Assembly (NCBI GenBank): GCA_017412645.1
Contig: JAFPWX010000003.1
Span: forward strand, 1 to 64,000
Origin: Bacteroidales bacterium
GTDB taxonomy: Bacteria; Bacteroidota; Bacteroidia; Bacteroidales; UBA932
DNA length: 64,000 bases
Reading direction: 5' to 3'
The position numbers and the translations under genes were made by a program. Below are positions 46,550 to 53,336 of this stretch, one piece after another. The notes beneath the pieces are model-generated. The model had not been told where the DNA came from, made no database searches, and saw only the letters and a list, made by a program, of their open reading frames with translations. Position 1 is the stretch's first letter. Every line of letters begins with the position of its first letter.

Positions 46550-47512
46550 ATGAGCCAGGTGAGCAAGGCCATACACATTTATCAACGAAGCGCGAAAGGT
46601 GACGTTATATTCTTCACGCTTCAGGATTACCTTGTTTTCTATACATTCATATGTGTCAGCGCCAGAAAGCATGGTATCAGGATTCTCGGTGTGGCGATAA
46701 TGTACAATCATTACCATATCCTTGTCCAGGCTGATAATCGAGATAGCATTCGAATCTTTATTTCGGACATTACTTCCAGATTTGCCAGAATCTATAACGA
46801 AGAAACAGGACTCTCAGGAATGCTGTTTCAGAGTCCGTTTGGTTCTGCTGTTAAATACGGAGAGAAAAATGTCCGCACGGCTGCCGGATATCTTTATAAC
46901 AATCATACTAATAAGAAGTTATGCACAAAGGCAGAGGAGATACGATGGAATTTTCTAGCATACGCCCATAATAACAATCCTTTTTCTAATCCAATAATAA
47001 AAGAAAAGGTATCCCTGCCTCTCCGCAACGCCCTGAAAGAAATCGATTCCAACCGCAGGGCGGACAGGCCTCTGAACTACGCCACCCTTCGCCGGCTGTA
47101 CAAGCCTTTGGGCAAGGAGGAAAAAGAGCAGCTGACCGATTATATCATAACCGCCTACAACGCAATTGACTACGAAGCCCTAGAAAGCCTCTATCGTTCC
47201 CCTGAAGACATGCTCTATTCCTTCAATGCCAACACTTTCAACGAGTACGACATCGAAGAGGATTCCGAAGAGCGCAGTGGCGACGACCGGGTGTACAACC
47301 GCCTGGCAAAGCAGGTCCTGGCGTTGGGGCGCTTTGCCTCCGTAAAGGACATCCTGCGCCTATCGGACGACGAGCGTTTTCGTCTTGCCGTGGAACTTCA
47401 TGCCCGGACGGGCGTGCCATACAAGCAGATCGGCGCCTTTGTGCACCTTAAGATAGGCATAGTCCGGCACGTATATAAAGGGGTAGAGTTCCCACCACCA
47501 CCTGAAGAATGA
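46550..47512 (+). mobile_element. REP-associated tyrosine transposase (RAYT, Y1/HUH type)
   Basis: The 320-residue coding sequence has the HUH metal-binding motif as H54-Y-H56 in MYNHYHILVQ. The candidate catalytic tyrosine is in AAGYLYNN (Y114 or Y116), on the helix that normally carries it. The C-terminal half (about 150-320) is a helical extension common in Bacteroidota RAYTs, with an HTH-like TGVPYKQIGAFVHLKIGIVRHV at the end. RAYTs mobilise or process REP palindromes in single-stranded form. A REP-like element lies 66 bases upstream, and a second copy lies 9.5 kb away. The frame is intact, so the gene is probably functional. Confidence 0.88.
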
Positions 47513-47513
47513 G

Positions 47514-48008
47514 ATGAATGATTTCGCGGCAATAGATTTCGAAACTGCCAACGAGCAGCCATCCAGCGTATGCAGCGTAGGGGTGGTAATCGTTCGTAAT
47601 GGAGAGATAGTGGATTCCTTCTACAGCCTCATTCATCCCGAGCCCGATTACTATCAATGGTTCTGTCAAAGGGTTCACGGCCTGGGGCCGGAAGACATCG
47701 ACGCCGCTCCTGTCTTCCCATATGTGTGGGAGCAGATCGCCCCTCGGATCGAGGGCCTTCCCCTGGTCGCACACAACGCGCGATTTGATGAGGGTTGCCT
47801 TAAGTCGGTTTTTCGGGTCTATCAGATGGATTACCCTGACTATGTTTTTTATGACACTCTGGCAGCCTCCAGGCGTCATTTCGGATGCAGTCTGCCCAAT
47901 CACCAGCTCCAAACCGTAGCTGCTGCTTGCGAATTTGACCTCACGCGTCATCACCATGCCCTGGCCGATGCCGAGGCATGTGCACGGATAGCGATAAAAC
48001 TACTTTAA
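47514..48008 (+). CDS. DEDDh 3'-5' exonuclease (DnaQ/PolC-epsilon-like)
   Basis: The 164-residue exonuclease domain has ExoI DFETAN (D8, E10), ExoII around VAHNARFDEGCL and ExoIII with HHALADAEACA, so all acidic residues and the histidine of the DEDDh set are present. Free-standing DnaQ-like proteins act in repair, proofreading or RNA turnover. It starts 1 base after the RAYT gene, so the two are probably co-transcribed. Its last 4 bases overlap the convergent tadA gene. Confidence 0.88.
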   Translation: MNDFAAIDFETANEQPSSVCSVGVVIVRNGEIVDSFYSLIHPEPDYYQWFCQRVHGLGPEDIDAAPVFPYVWEQIAPRIEGLPLVAHNARFDEGCLKSVFRVYQMDYPDYVFYDTLAASRRHFGCSLPNHQLQTVAAACEFDLTRHHHALADAEACARIAIKLL

Positions 48009-48439
48009 CGTTTCCCTTTAAAATACCCGCTCACCAGCTCGGAACACTCGTCCGCGAGCACGCCGCCCGTGACTTCTGTCTTGGGGTGAAGGAGGTTCGG
48101 AGAGAAGCCGGTATAGCCGCGCTTGGGATCGGGAGCGCCATAGACTATACGGCTTATCTGCGACCAGCCAAGGGCGGCGGCGCACATAGGGCAGGGCTCG
48201 ACCGTCACGTAGAGCGTGCAGTCGGTCAGATACTTGCCGCCCACCGCCTCGCACGCGGCGGTGATGGCTATCATCTCCGCATGGGCGGTGGGATCGGAAA
48301 GCGTTTCTACCATATTGTGCCCTTTGGCTATGATGCGGCCGCGGCTCACTACAACGGCGCCTATTGGCACTTCGTCCTCGGCCGCGGCCGCCTGCGCCTC
48401 ACGCAGGGCTTCCCGCATGTATTTCTCGTCGGGCTCCAT
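48005..48439 (-). CDS. tadA: tRNA-specific adenosine deaminase TadA
   Basis: Deaminates A34 to inosine in the wobble position of tRNA-Arg. The cytidine/deoxycytidylate deaminase zinc site is complete: H53 and catalytic E55 in TAHAEM, then C83 and C86 in EPCPMCAAAL. The 144-residue length is typical. It is transcribed one base after the peptidase gene upstream and overlaps the exonuclease gene tail to tail by 4 bases. Confidence 0.93.
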   Translation of the reverse strand: MEPDEKYMREALREAQAAAAEDEVPIGAVVVSRGRIIAKGHNMVETLSDPTAHAEMIAITAACEAVGGKYLTDCTLYVTVEPCPMCAAALGWSQISRIVYGAPDPKRGYTGFSPNLLHPKTEVTGGVLADECSELVSGYFKGKR

Positions 48440-48440
48440 C

Positions 48441-50540
48441 CTAATACCTCTTCTCAGGCATGTTGTAGAGGATGAAGCTGTAGATGTCGGCGTATTCCTC
48501 TATCTGCTTCGATACCGGCTTGCCGCCGCCGTGACCGGCCTTGGTATCGATACGGATGAGGCAGGGTGCGTCACCGGCCTGGCAGTCCTGAAGGGTGGCC
48601 GCGAACTTGAACGAGTGGGCGGGAACCACGCGGTCGTCGTGATCGGCAGTGGTTACGAGCGTTGCCGGATATTCGGTTCCGGGCTTGAGGTTATGCAGCG
48701 GAGAATAGCCACGCAGGTACTCGAACATCTCCGGGCTGTCCTCGGAAGTGCCATAGTCGCTGGCCCAGTTCCAGCCGATGGTGAACTTATGGTAGCGGAG
48801 CATGTCCATAACGCCCACCTGGGCGATTGCGACGCGGTAAAGATCGGGCCTCTGCGTCATGCAGGCACCCACCAGCAGGCCGCCGTTGCTGCCGCCCATG
48901 ATGGCTGTGTGCTCTTTGTCGGTATAACCATTCGCAATGAGCCATTCTGCAGCTGCAATGAAGTCGTCAAAGACATTCTGCTTCTGCATCTTGGTTCCTG
49001 CAAGATGCCACTCTTCACCGTACTCGGCACCTCCGCGGATGCTCGGCTGGGCATACACGCCGCCGCGCTCAAGGAACGGGATGCGCCTCGGGGTGAAGTA
49101 AGGTGTCATGCTGATGTTGAATCCGCCGTAGCCGTAGATGAGGGTGGGATTCTTGCCATTCAGTTTGAGGCCTTTCTTATGGGTGATGAACATTGGCACG
49201 CGGGTGCCGTCCTTGCTCTCGTAGAAGACTTCCTCCGTGACGAAGTCGTCCGGATCAAAAGCGAGCTTGGGCTCCACGTAGAGGGTGCTTTCGCCAGTTT
49301 CCAGATCGTACTTGTAGATGGTTGCCGGACGGTTGATGGAGGCGAAGGAGTAGTAGCAGTCGGGCTCGTCCTGAACTCCGGCAAAGCCCACAGAACCCAC
49401 TCCGGGAAGCTCTATGTCGCGGATCTTTGCTCCGTCGAGAGTGTAAAGGCTTGCGTGTGAGCAGGCGTCTACCAGATAACTGACCACAATCTTGCCGCCG
49501 ATGATGGACACACCGTCAATCGGGTTCTCGCTCTCAGGGATAACTTCCTTCCAGGTGGAGATCTGCGGCTTTGCGATGTCCGTAACCATCACCCTGCCCT
49601 TCGGGGCATTGTAATTGGTGTAGATATAGATCTTGTCGCCTATGCTACCGATGGGGCTGTAGTTCAATTCATAGTTGTCCACCATCTTCACAAACTGCCC
49701 GTCCGGCTTGCGCATATCCTTGACATACAGCAGATTGCCATTGCCCATACCGGACTCGTAGAGGAACATCATAGTCTCCTCATCATTAAGGCCGCAGGTA
49801 TAGAAGCGAAGCGGATATTTGGGGTTGCTGAAGTAGAGTTTGTCTTCGCTCTGCGCGGTGCCGATCTTGTGGTAGTAGATCTTGTGCACTTCGTTCTTGC
49901 CGCTGTAGGCGTGCTCGGACGGGGCGTCGTAGGCGCTGTAGAAGAAGCCGTCGCCATACCATGAAGCGCCGGTAAACTTGGCCCAGACGATGTGGTCGTC
50001 CAGAAGGGCGCCGCTCTCAAGATCGAGCACATAGATTTCCGTCCAGTCACTGCCGCTGCGGGAGATGGTGTAGGCCAGATAGCGGCCGTCCTTGGAGAGG
50101 CTGGAGCCGGTGAAGGCCACGGTGCCGTCTTCCGAAAGGGTATTCGGGTCGAGGACGACTTTTCCGGGGGTGCCGGGCTCATCGGTCACATACAGCACGC
50201 TCTGGTTCTGCAGGCCGTCATTGCGGGTGTACCAGTATTTGCCGTGATGCTTTACGGGAGCTGAGATACGCTCGTAGTTCCACACCTCTCCGAGACGCTT
50301 CTGGAGGCGGCTGCGGAAGGGAATCTTATCAAGATAACTGCGGGTGAGGGCGTTTTCCTGCTCCACCCATTCGATGGTTTCGGGAGCATTGTCGTCTTCC
50401 AGAGGACGGTATGGATCCGCCACCTGTACTCCGAAATATTCGTCAACGGTGTTGTCTTTCATTGCCTTGGGATAATTGAAAGTCTGGCTGCAGCCTGCAA
50501 GCAACATGGCCGCGAATGCCGCATAAAGGATCTTGTTCAT
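48441..50540 (-). CDS. Prolyl oligopeptidase family serine peptidase (S9A), lipoprotein
   Basis: The 699-residue product has a lipoprotein signal (lipobox cysteine C17 in LLAGCSQ). The ATG at 50540 starts this signal. An N-terminal short segment, a seven-bladed beta-propeller (about 75-440) and a C-terminal alpha/beta-hydrolase domain are visible. The nucleophile is S551 in MGGSNGGLLVG, the aspartate lies in DHDDRVVP and the histidine in KAGHGGGK. It cleaves after proline in short peptides, here in the periplasm or at the surface. The minus-strand -7 box is TACATTTG, near 50559-50566, and the neighbouring tRNA-Gln promoter faces the other way. Confidence 0.93.
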   Translation of the reverse strand: MNKILYAAFAAMLLAGCSQTFNYPKAMKDNTVDEYFGVQVADPYRPLEDDNAPETIEWVEQENALTRSYLDKIPFRSRLQKRLGEVWNYERISAPVKHHGKYWYTRNDGLQNQSVLYVTDEPGTPGKVVLDPNTLSEDGTVAFTGSSLSKDGRYLAYTISRSGSDWTEIYVLDLESGALLDDHIVWAKFTGASWYGDGFFYSAYDAPSEHAYSGKNEVHKIYYHKIGTAQSEDKLYFSNPKYPLRFYTCGLNDEETMMFLYESGMGNGNLLYVKDMRKPDGQFVKMVDNYELNYSPIGSIGDKIYIYTNYNAPKGRVMVTDIAKPQISTWKEVIPESENPIDGVSIIGGKIVVSYLVDACSHASLYTLDGAKIRDIELPGVGSVGFAGVQDEPDCYYSFASINRPATIYKYDLETGESTLYVEPKLAFDPDDFVTEEVFYESKDGTRVPMFITHKKGLKLNGKNPTLIYGYGGFNISMTPYFTPRRIPFLERGGVYAQPSIRGGAEYGEEWHLAGTKMQKQNVFDDFIAAAEWLIANGYTDKEHTAIMGGSNGGLLVGACMTQRPDLYRVAIAQVGVMDMLRYHKFTIGWNWASDYGTSEDSPEMFEYLRGYSPLHNLKPGTEYPATLVTTADHDDRVVPAHSFKFAATLQDCQAGDAPCLIRIDTKAGHGGGKPVSKQIEEYADIYSFILYNMPEKRY

Positions 50541-50579
50541 GGTGAGCATTTCTTGTCTTACAAATGTAGAGAAAAATGC

Positions 50580-50588
50580 CTATCTTTG
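50580..50588 (+). promoter_or_regulatory. Promoter of tRNA-Gln
   Basis: CTATCTTTG includes TATCTTTG, a perfect -7 box, about 12 bases before the tRNA. The minus-strand promoter of the peptidase gene lies within 25 bases. Confidence 0.55.
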
Positions 50589-50599
50589 CAAACCCGTGC

Positions 50600-50670
50600 T
50601 GAGGTATGGTGTAATGGTAGCACTCAAGTTTTTGGCACTTGCAGTAGAAGTTCGAATCTTCTTATCTCAA
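50600..50670 (+). tRNA. tRNA-Gln (anticodon TTG)
   Basis: The 71-nt cloverleaf has an acceptor stem TGAGGTA / TATCTCA with one G-T pair, and discriminator A. The anticodon stem CAAGT / ACTTG has loop TTTTGGC, giving anticodon TTG. The T-arm is GAAGTTCGAATCTTC. CCA is not encoded. Confidence 0.92.
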
Positions 50671-50675
50671 CAAAA

Positions 50676-50703
50676 AAGAGTCAGGTCATATGGCCTGACT
50701 CTT
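50676..50703 (+). terminator. Terminator after tRNA-Gln
   Basis: A perfect 10-bp stem AAGAGTCAGG / CCTGACTCTT surrounds an 8-base loop, starting 6 bases after the tRNA. Its GTCAGG/CCTGAC core partly resembles the GTCAGCC terminators elsewhere in the window. Confidence 0.75.
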
Positions 50704-50777
50704 GCGTTTTCTATTTGAGAATGTATCTGTCTGAGAATGACAATTGGGGCAGAGCAACTGAATTTCGTAGGCTTGTT
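50686..50777 (-). pseudogene. 3' remnant of an HNH endonuclease gene
   Basis: Directly after the bcp stop codon, the minus strand reads on as KQAYEIQLLCPNCHSQTDTF and then a short basic tail ending at a TGA. CPNCHSQT is the characteristic zinc-knuckle end of HNH endonucleases. No start codon and no upstream HNH half remain, because bcp occupies the preceding bases. This looks like a leftover gene end beside tRNA-Gln, perhaps from an element once integrated there. Confidence 0.6.
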
Positions 50778-51233
50778 TTATCCTTCCAGAATCTGGGCTG
50801 CGGCGTTCTTGGTATCGACCTTTTCGATAATGCGTTCGAGGGTTCCGGCTTCGTCGAAGATGAAGGTGCGACGAAGAGTGCCGAGAACCGTCCGGCCGTA
50901 CATCTTCTTCTCGCCCCACGCGCCGAAGTCCTGAAGCATCTGGGTGGAGGTGTCGGCGAGCAGACGGAAGGGCAGTTCATACTTTGCCCTGAATCCGGTG
51001 TGAGATTTTGCGCTGTCCTTGCTCACGCCCACGACATTGTAGCCGGCTGCGGTGAGGGCGGCATAGTTGTCGCGGAAGGAGCAGGCTTCGGCAGTGCAGC
51101 CGGAGGTGTTGTCTTTGGGGTAGAAATAGACTATGGTCTTGCGACCTTTTCCGATGAAGTCTTCCGATTTTACGATATTCCCGTCCTGGTCCTGGACCTC
51201 GAAGGACGGCATTTTGTCTCCCACTTTAAGCAT
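50778..51233 (-). CDS. bcp: Thiol peroxidase Bcp (peroxiredoxin)
   Basis: Reduces hydrogen and organic peroxides using thioredoxin. The 151-residue protein has the peroxidatic C46 and resolving C51 spaced as in the atypical Bcp class, in TSGCTAEACSFRD, and GVSKDSAKSHTGF follows. It starts with ATG 4 bases after the GNAT gene's stop codon, so the two are likely co-transcribed. Confidence 0.93.
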   Translation of the reverse strand: MLKVGDKMPSFEVQDQDGNIVKSEDFIGKGRKTIVYFYPKDNTSGCTAEACSFRDNYAALTAAGYNVVGVSKDSAKSHTGFRAKYELPFRLLADTSTQMLQDFGAWGEKKMYGRTVLGTLRRTFIFDEAGTLERIIEKVDTKNAAAQILEG

Positions 51234-51237
51234 ATGA

Positions 51238-51867
51238 TCAGTCTTTTAGTTTTTTTCTCAGGCTCCAACTCCCCATCTTTTTGCCGGCATATTCAAATTC
51301 CCTTTCATCGAAAATCTCATAGCCGCGATGCAGATAAAAGTCCAGGTTCTTCCTGGAATTGGTGAAGAAAACCAGCTGACTCCCCCCGTGATCCGATACG
51401 TATTTCTCCCAATAAGCTATGAACGCGGTTCCTATGCCTGTCCCCTGAGCCGACGGGTCCACAGTAAGGGAACTGGCGTACCAAATATCCTGGCCTGTTT
51501 TCTGGTAGTCATGGCAGGGTTTGCCGGCGGCGGCGTCCATTTCCAGCCAGTCGTCTATTCTCTTACGGTCCCCGGCCTTATATACATTCAGCCAGCCGTG
51601 GAGGATGTAACTCAGGTCTGATGGTTTCTTATACGTGGGAGGATTAAGCTGGGCCACGGCAAGAATCTTTCCTTCTTTTCTGGCTGCCAGGTAGGTGGCC
51701 ACACGATAATTGGTTCTATACTCGTGCCAGATAATGGAGCGCTGGATGGCGTTCCTTTCTTCTTTATCATGGAACCAGTTGGTGAAATACTCGTAATCGT
51801 CGAATGCCCTTGCCGCAAGCTCTGCCGCAGCTAGGATTTCACCGTATTCAAGTCTTCCGAATTCCAT
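51238..51867 (-). CDS. GNAT family N-acetyltransferase
   Basis: The 209-residue protein has a C-terminal GNAT core: SSLTVDPSAQGTGIGTAFIAYW carries the acetyl-CoA Q-x-x-G-x-G motif, and FYLHRGYEIFDE follows. The N-terminal half resembles acetyltransferases of unknown substrate. I set the start at MEFGRLEYGE because the -7 box TATATTTG lies only 5 bases before this ATG; an upstream ATG at 51942 lies beyond the promoter. The mRNA would be almost leaderless. Confidence 0.85.
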   Translation of the reverse strand: MEFGRLEYGEILAAAELAARAFDDYEYFTNWFHDKEERNAIQRSIIWHEYRTNYRVATYLAARKEGKILAVAQLNPPTYKKPSDLSYILHGWLNVYKAGDRKRIDDWLEMDAAAGKPCHDYQKTGQDIWYASSLTVDPSAQGTGIGTAFIAYWEKYVSDHGGSQLVFFTNSRKNLDFYLHRGYEIFDEREFEYAGKKMGSWSLRKKLKD

Positions 51868-51880
51868 ACGACAAATATAG

Positions 51881-51910
51881 AAAAAATCGCCGGCCCTTGC
51901 GGGTCGGCGA
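51881..51910 (-). terminator. Terminator downstream of rpmH
   Basis: On the minus strand a 10-bp stem (TCGCCGACCC / GGGCCGGCGA with one G-T pair) is followed by T6. The T-run abuts the TATATTTG promoter box of the GNAT gene, so one short stretch ends one unit and starts the next. Confidence 0.75.
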
Positions 51911-51935
51911 CTGAATTTCTGTTCCGGAAACAGAA

Positions 51936-52088
51936 CTACCACCTGTCTTCTGAAGACACAGTGAGCTTCTTGCGGCCGTGTGCACGACGGCTGGCAAGGA
52001 CCCTGCGCCCGTTCGGGGAGGCCATACGCTCACGGAAGCCGTGCTTGTTCACGCGCTTGCGGTTGGAGGGTTGAAATGTACGTTTCAT
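51936..52088 (-). CDS. rpmH: 50S ribosomal protein L34
   Basis: The 50-residue protein [18 protein letters not shown] is strongly basic and matches L34 along its whole length ([21 protein letters not shown]). Residues past this, [11 protein letters not shown], form a short tail. A minus-strand -7 box TACCTTTG at 52125-52132 lies inside the 3' end of rsmG and gives a leader of about 30 bases. Confidence 0.96.
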   Translation of the reverse strand: MKRTFQPSNRKRVNKHGFRERMASPNGRRVLASRRAHGRKKLTVSSEDRW

Positions 52089-52090
52089 TG

Positions 52091-52771
52091 TTATTGATTT
52101 TTATATTTTTCGTCAAAGGGACTGCAAAGGTAGGATTTTCCGACTTCAATTACAAATTTTTCTGCAAAATATTCATCATCAAGCCAATCGGATATCCTCC
52201 ATGTCCGGATTTGTTCCGCCTTCACGGCCTCCGGACCCTTGCCGTAGCGCTTCAGAAGCTGGGAGATCTCTTCGTTCACGTCGCCTCCCTTGAGGCAGAC
52301 CAGGCTCCCGCGGAATTTGCCTCGCACCCAGCCGTAAAGGGTTTCGAGAGGCGCCACAGCCCGCGAAACCACCAGGTCCCAAGTGCCCGGCAACTCTTCC
52401 GCACGAGCCTTCACGCAGGTGACGTTCCTCAGCCCCAGGCCTTCAGCCACTGACTGCGCCACCAGGACCTTCTTTCCTATCGAGTCGCACAGCGTAAACT
52501 GCACCTCCGGCCATTCCATGGCCAGCGGTATCCCAGGGAAACCGCCTCCGCAACCAAGGTCCAAAACTCTTATCTTCCCGGCATCCCAAGCACCGTGATA
52601 GCGACCGCAATATTCCGCTATCGCCAGCGAATGCAGGATATGATGCTCGAAAATGGAGTCGGTGTCGCGGCGGGAAATCACGTTGATTTTCCCGTTCCAC
52701 TCCTTCCACAACTCAATCGCGCGTGCGTATCGTCCCGCGTCAATCTTCAGAGGGTCAATCTTCGTCTCCAT
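52091..52771 (-). CDS. rsmG: 16S rRNA (guanine-527-N7)-methyltransferase
   Basis: The 226-residue SAM-dependent methyltransferase includes [20 protein letters not shown] and the SAM-binding motif [27 protein letters not shown] and [12 protein letters not shown] then follow the RsmG pattern. It overlaps the upstream sigma-factor gene by 17 bases and leaves 2 bases before rpmH. Confidence 0.94.
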   Translation of the reverse strand: METKIDPLKIDAGRYARAIELWKEWNGKINVISRRDTDSIFEHHILHSLAIAEYCGRYHGAWDAGKIRVLDLGCGGGFPGIPLAMEWPEVQFTLCDSIGKKVLVAQSVAEGLGLRNVTCVKARAEELPGTWDLVVSRAVAPLETLYGWVRGKFRGSLVCLKGGDVNEEISQLLKRYGKGPEAVKAEQIRTWRISDWLDDEYFAEKFVIEVGKSYLCSPFDEKYKNQ

Positions 52772-53336
52772 TGTCCTTCATTTTGTCCATCAGCGCCTTG
52801 GCCCTGCGGATACGGGTGCGCACGGTATTCAGTTCCATATCCAGTTCCTCGGCTATCTCCTTGTACTGCAGCCCGTCCACCAGACGCATACGTGCTATTT
52901 CCCGGTAGAGCTGAGGAAGTCCTTCGATGCACTTCTGAGTGCGATCCTGATCCTCCTCGTGGATGATGTTCTCCAGGGCTGTATCGTCCCCGTCCTCGAT
53001 ACGGCTCACCATGGCGCTGGTCTGACGGTTCTCGTCGTCCAGATAAACCATCTGCCTGCGGGCCCTGTTCTCGTGGTCCAGGGTGTCCAGGGCGGTGTTG
53101 CGGGCTATCGTAAGCAGCCAGGTGTTGAACTGGCTCTTCGAAGGATCGTAGGTCTTTATCTGCCGGAAAGCCTTCTCGAAAGTGCGCGAGCAGATGTCGT
53201 CCACGTAGAAGTCGTCCAGATTCTTCATCTTGCCCTTGATGTACGAACGAAGGCCCTCGATATGGGTATCCCAAAGCCGCGTAAAAGCGGTTCCGTCGCC
53301 TATTATCGCCAGGCGGACCAGTTCGTCAGTGAGCAT
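52755..53336 (-). CDS. RNA polymerase sigma-70 factor, ECF-like
   Basis: The product has about 193 residues from the ATG at 53336 (199 if the ATG at 53354 is used). Region 2 includes VDDICSRTFEKAFRQIKTYDPSKSQF, and region 4 includes LPQLYREIARMRLVDGLQYKEIAEEL, both given in outline. No anti-sigma gene adjoins it. It overlaps polA by 11 bases and rsmG by 17, so polA, sigma and rsmG form one translationally coupled group. This standalone type is present in many Bacteroidota as a core gene; its regulon is unknown. Confidence 0.9.
   Translation of the reverse strand: MLTDELVRLAIIGDGTAFTRLWDTHIEGLRSYIKGKMKNLDDFYVDDICSRTFEKAFRQIKTYDPSKSQFNTWLLTIARNTALDTLDHENRARRQMVYLDDENRQTSAMVSRIEDGDDTALENIIHEEDQDRTQKCIEGLPQLYREIARMRLVDGLQYKEIAEELDMELNTVRTRIRRAKALMDKMKDNGDED

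Noticed and set aside
50553..51365. 270-codon plus-strand frame over tRNA-Gln and bcp
   Set aside because: It crosses a tRNA and its terminator and is antisense to the genuine bcp and GNAT genes.
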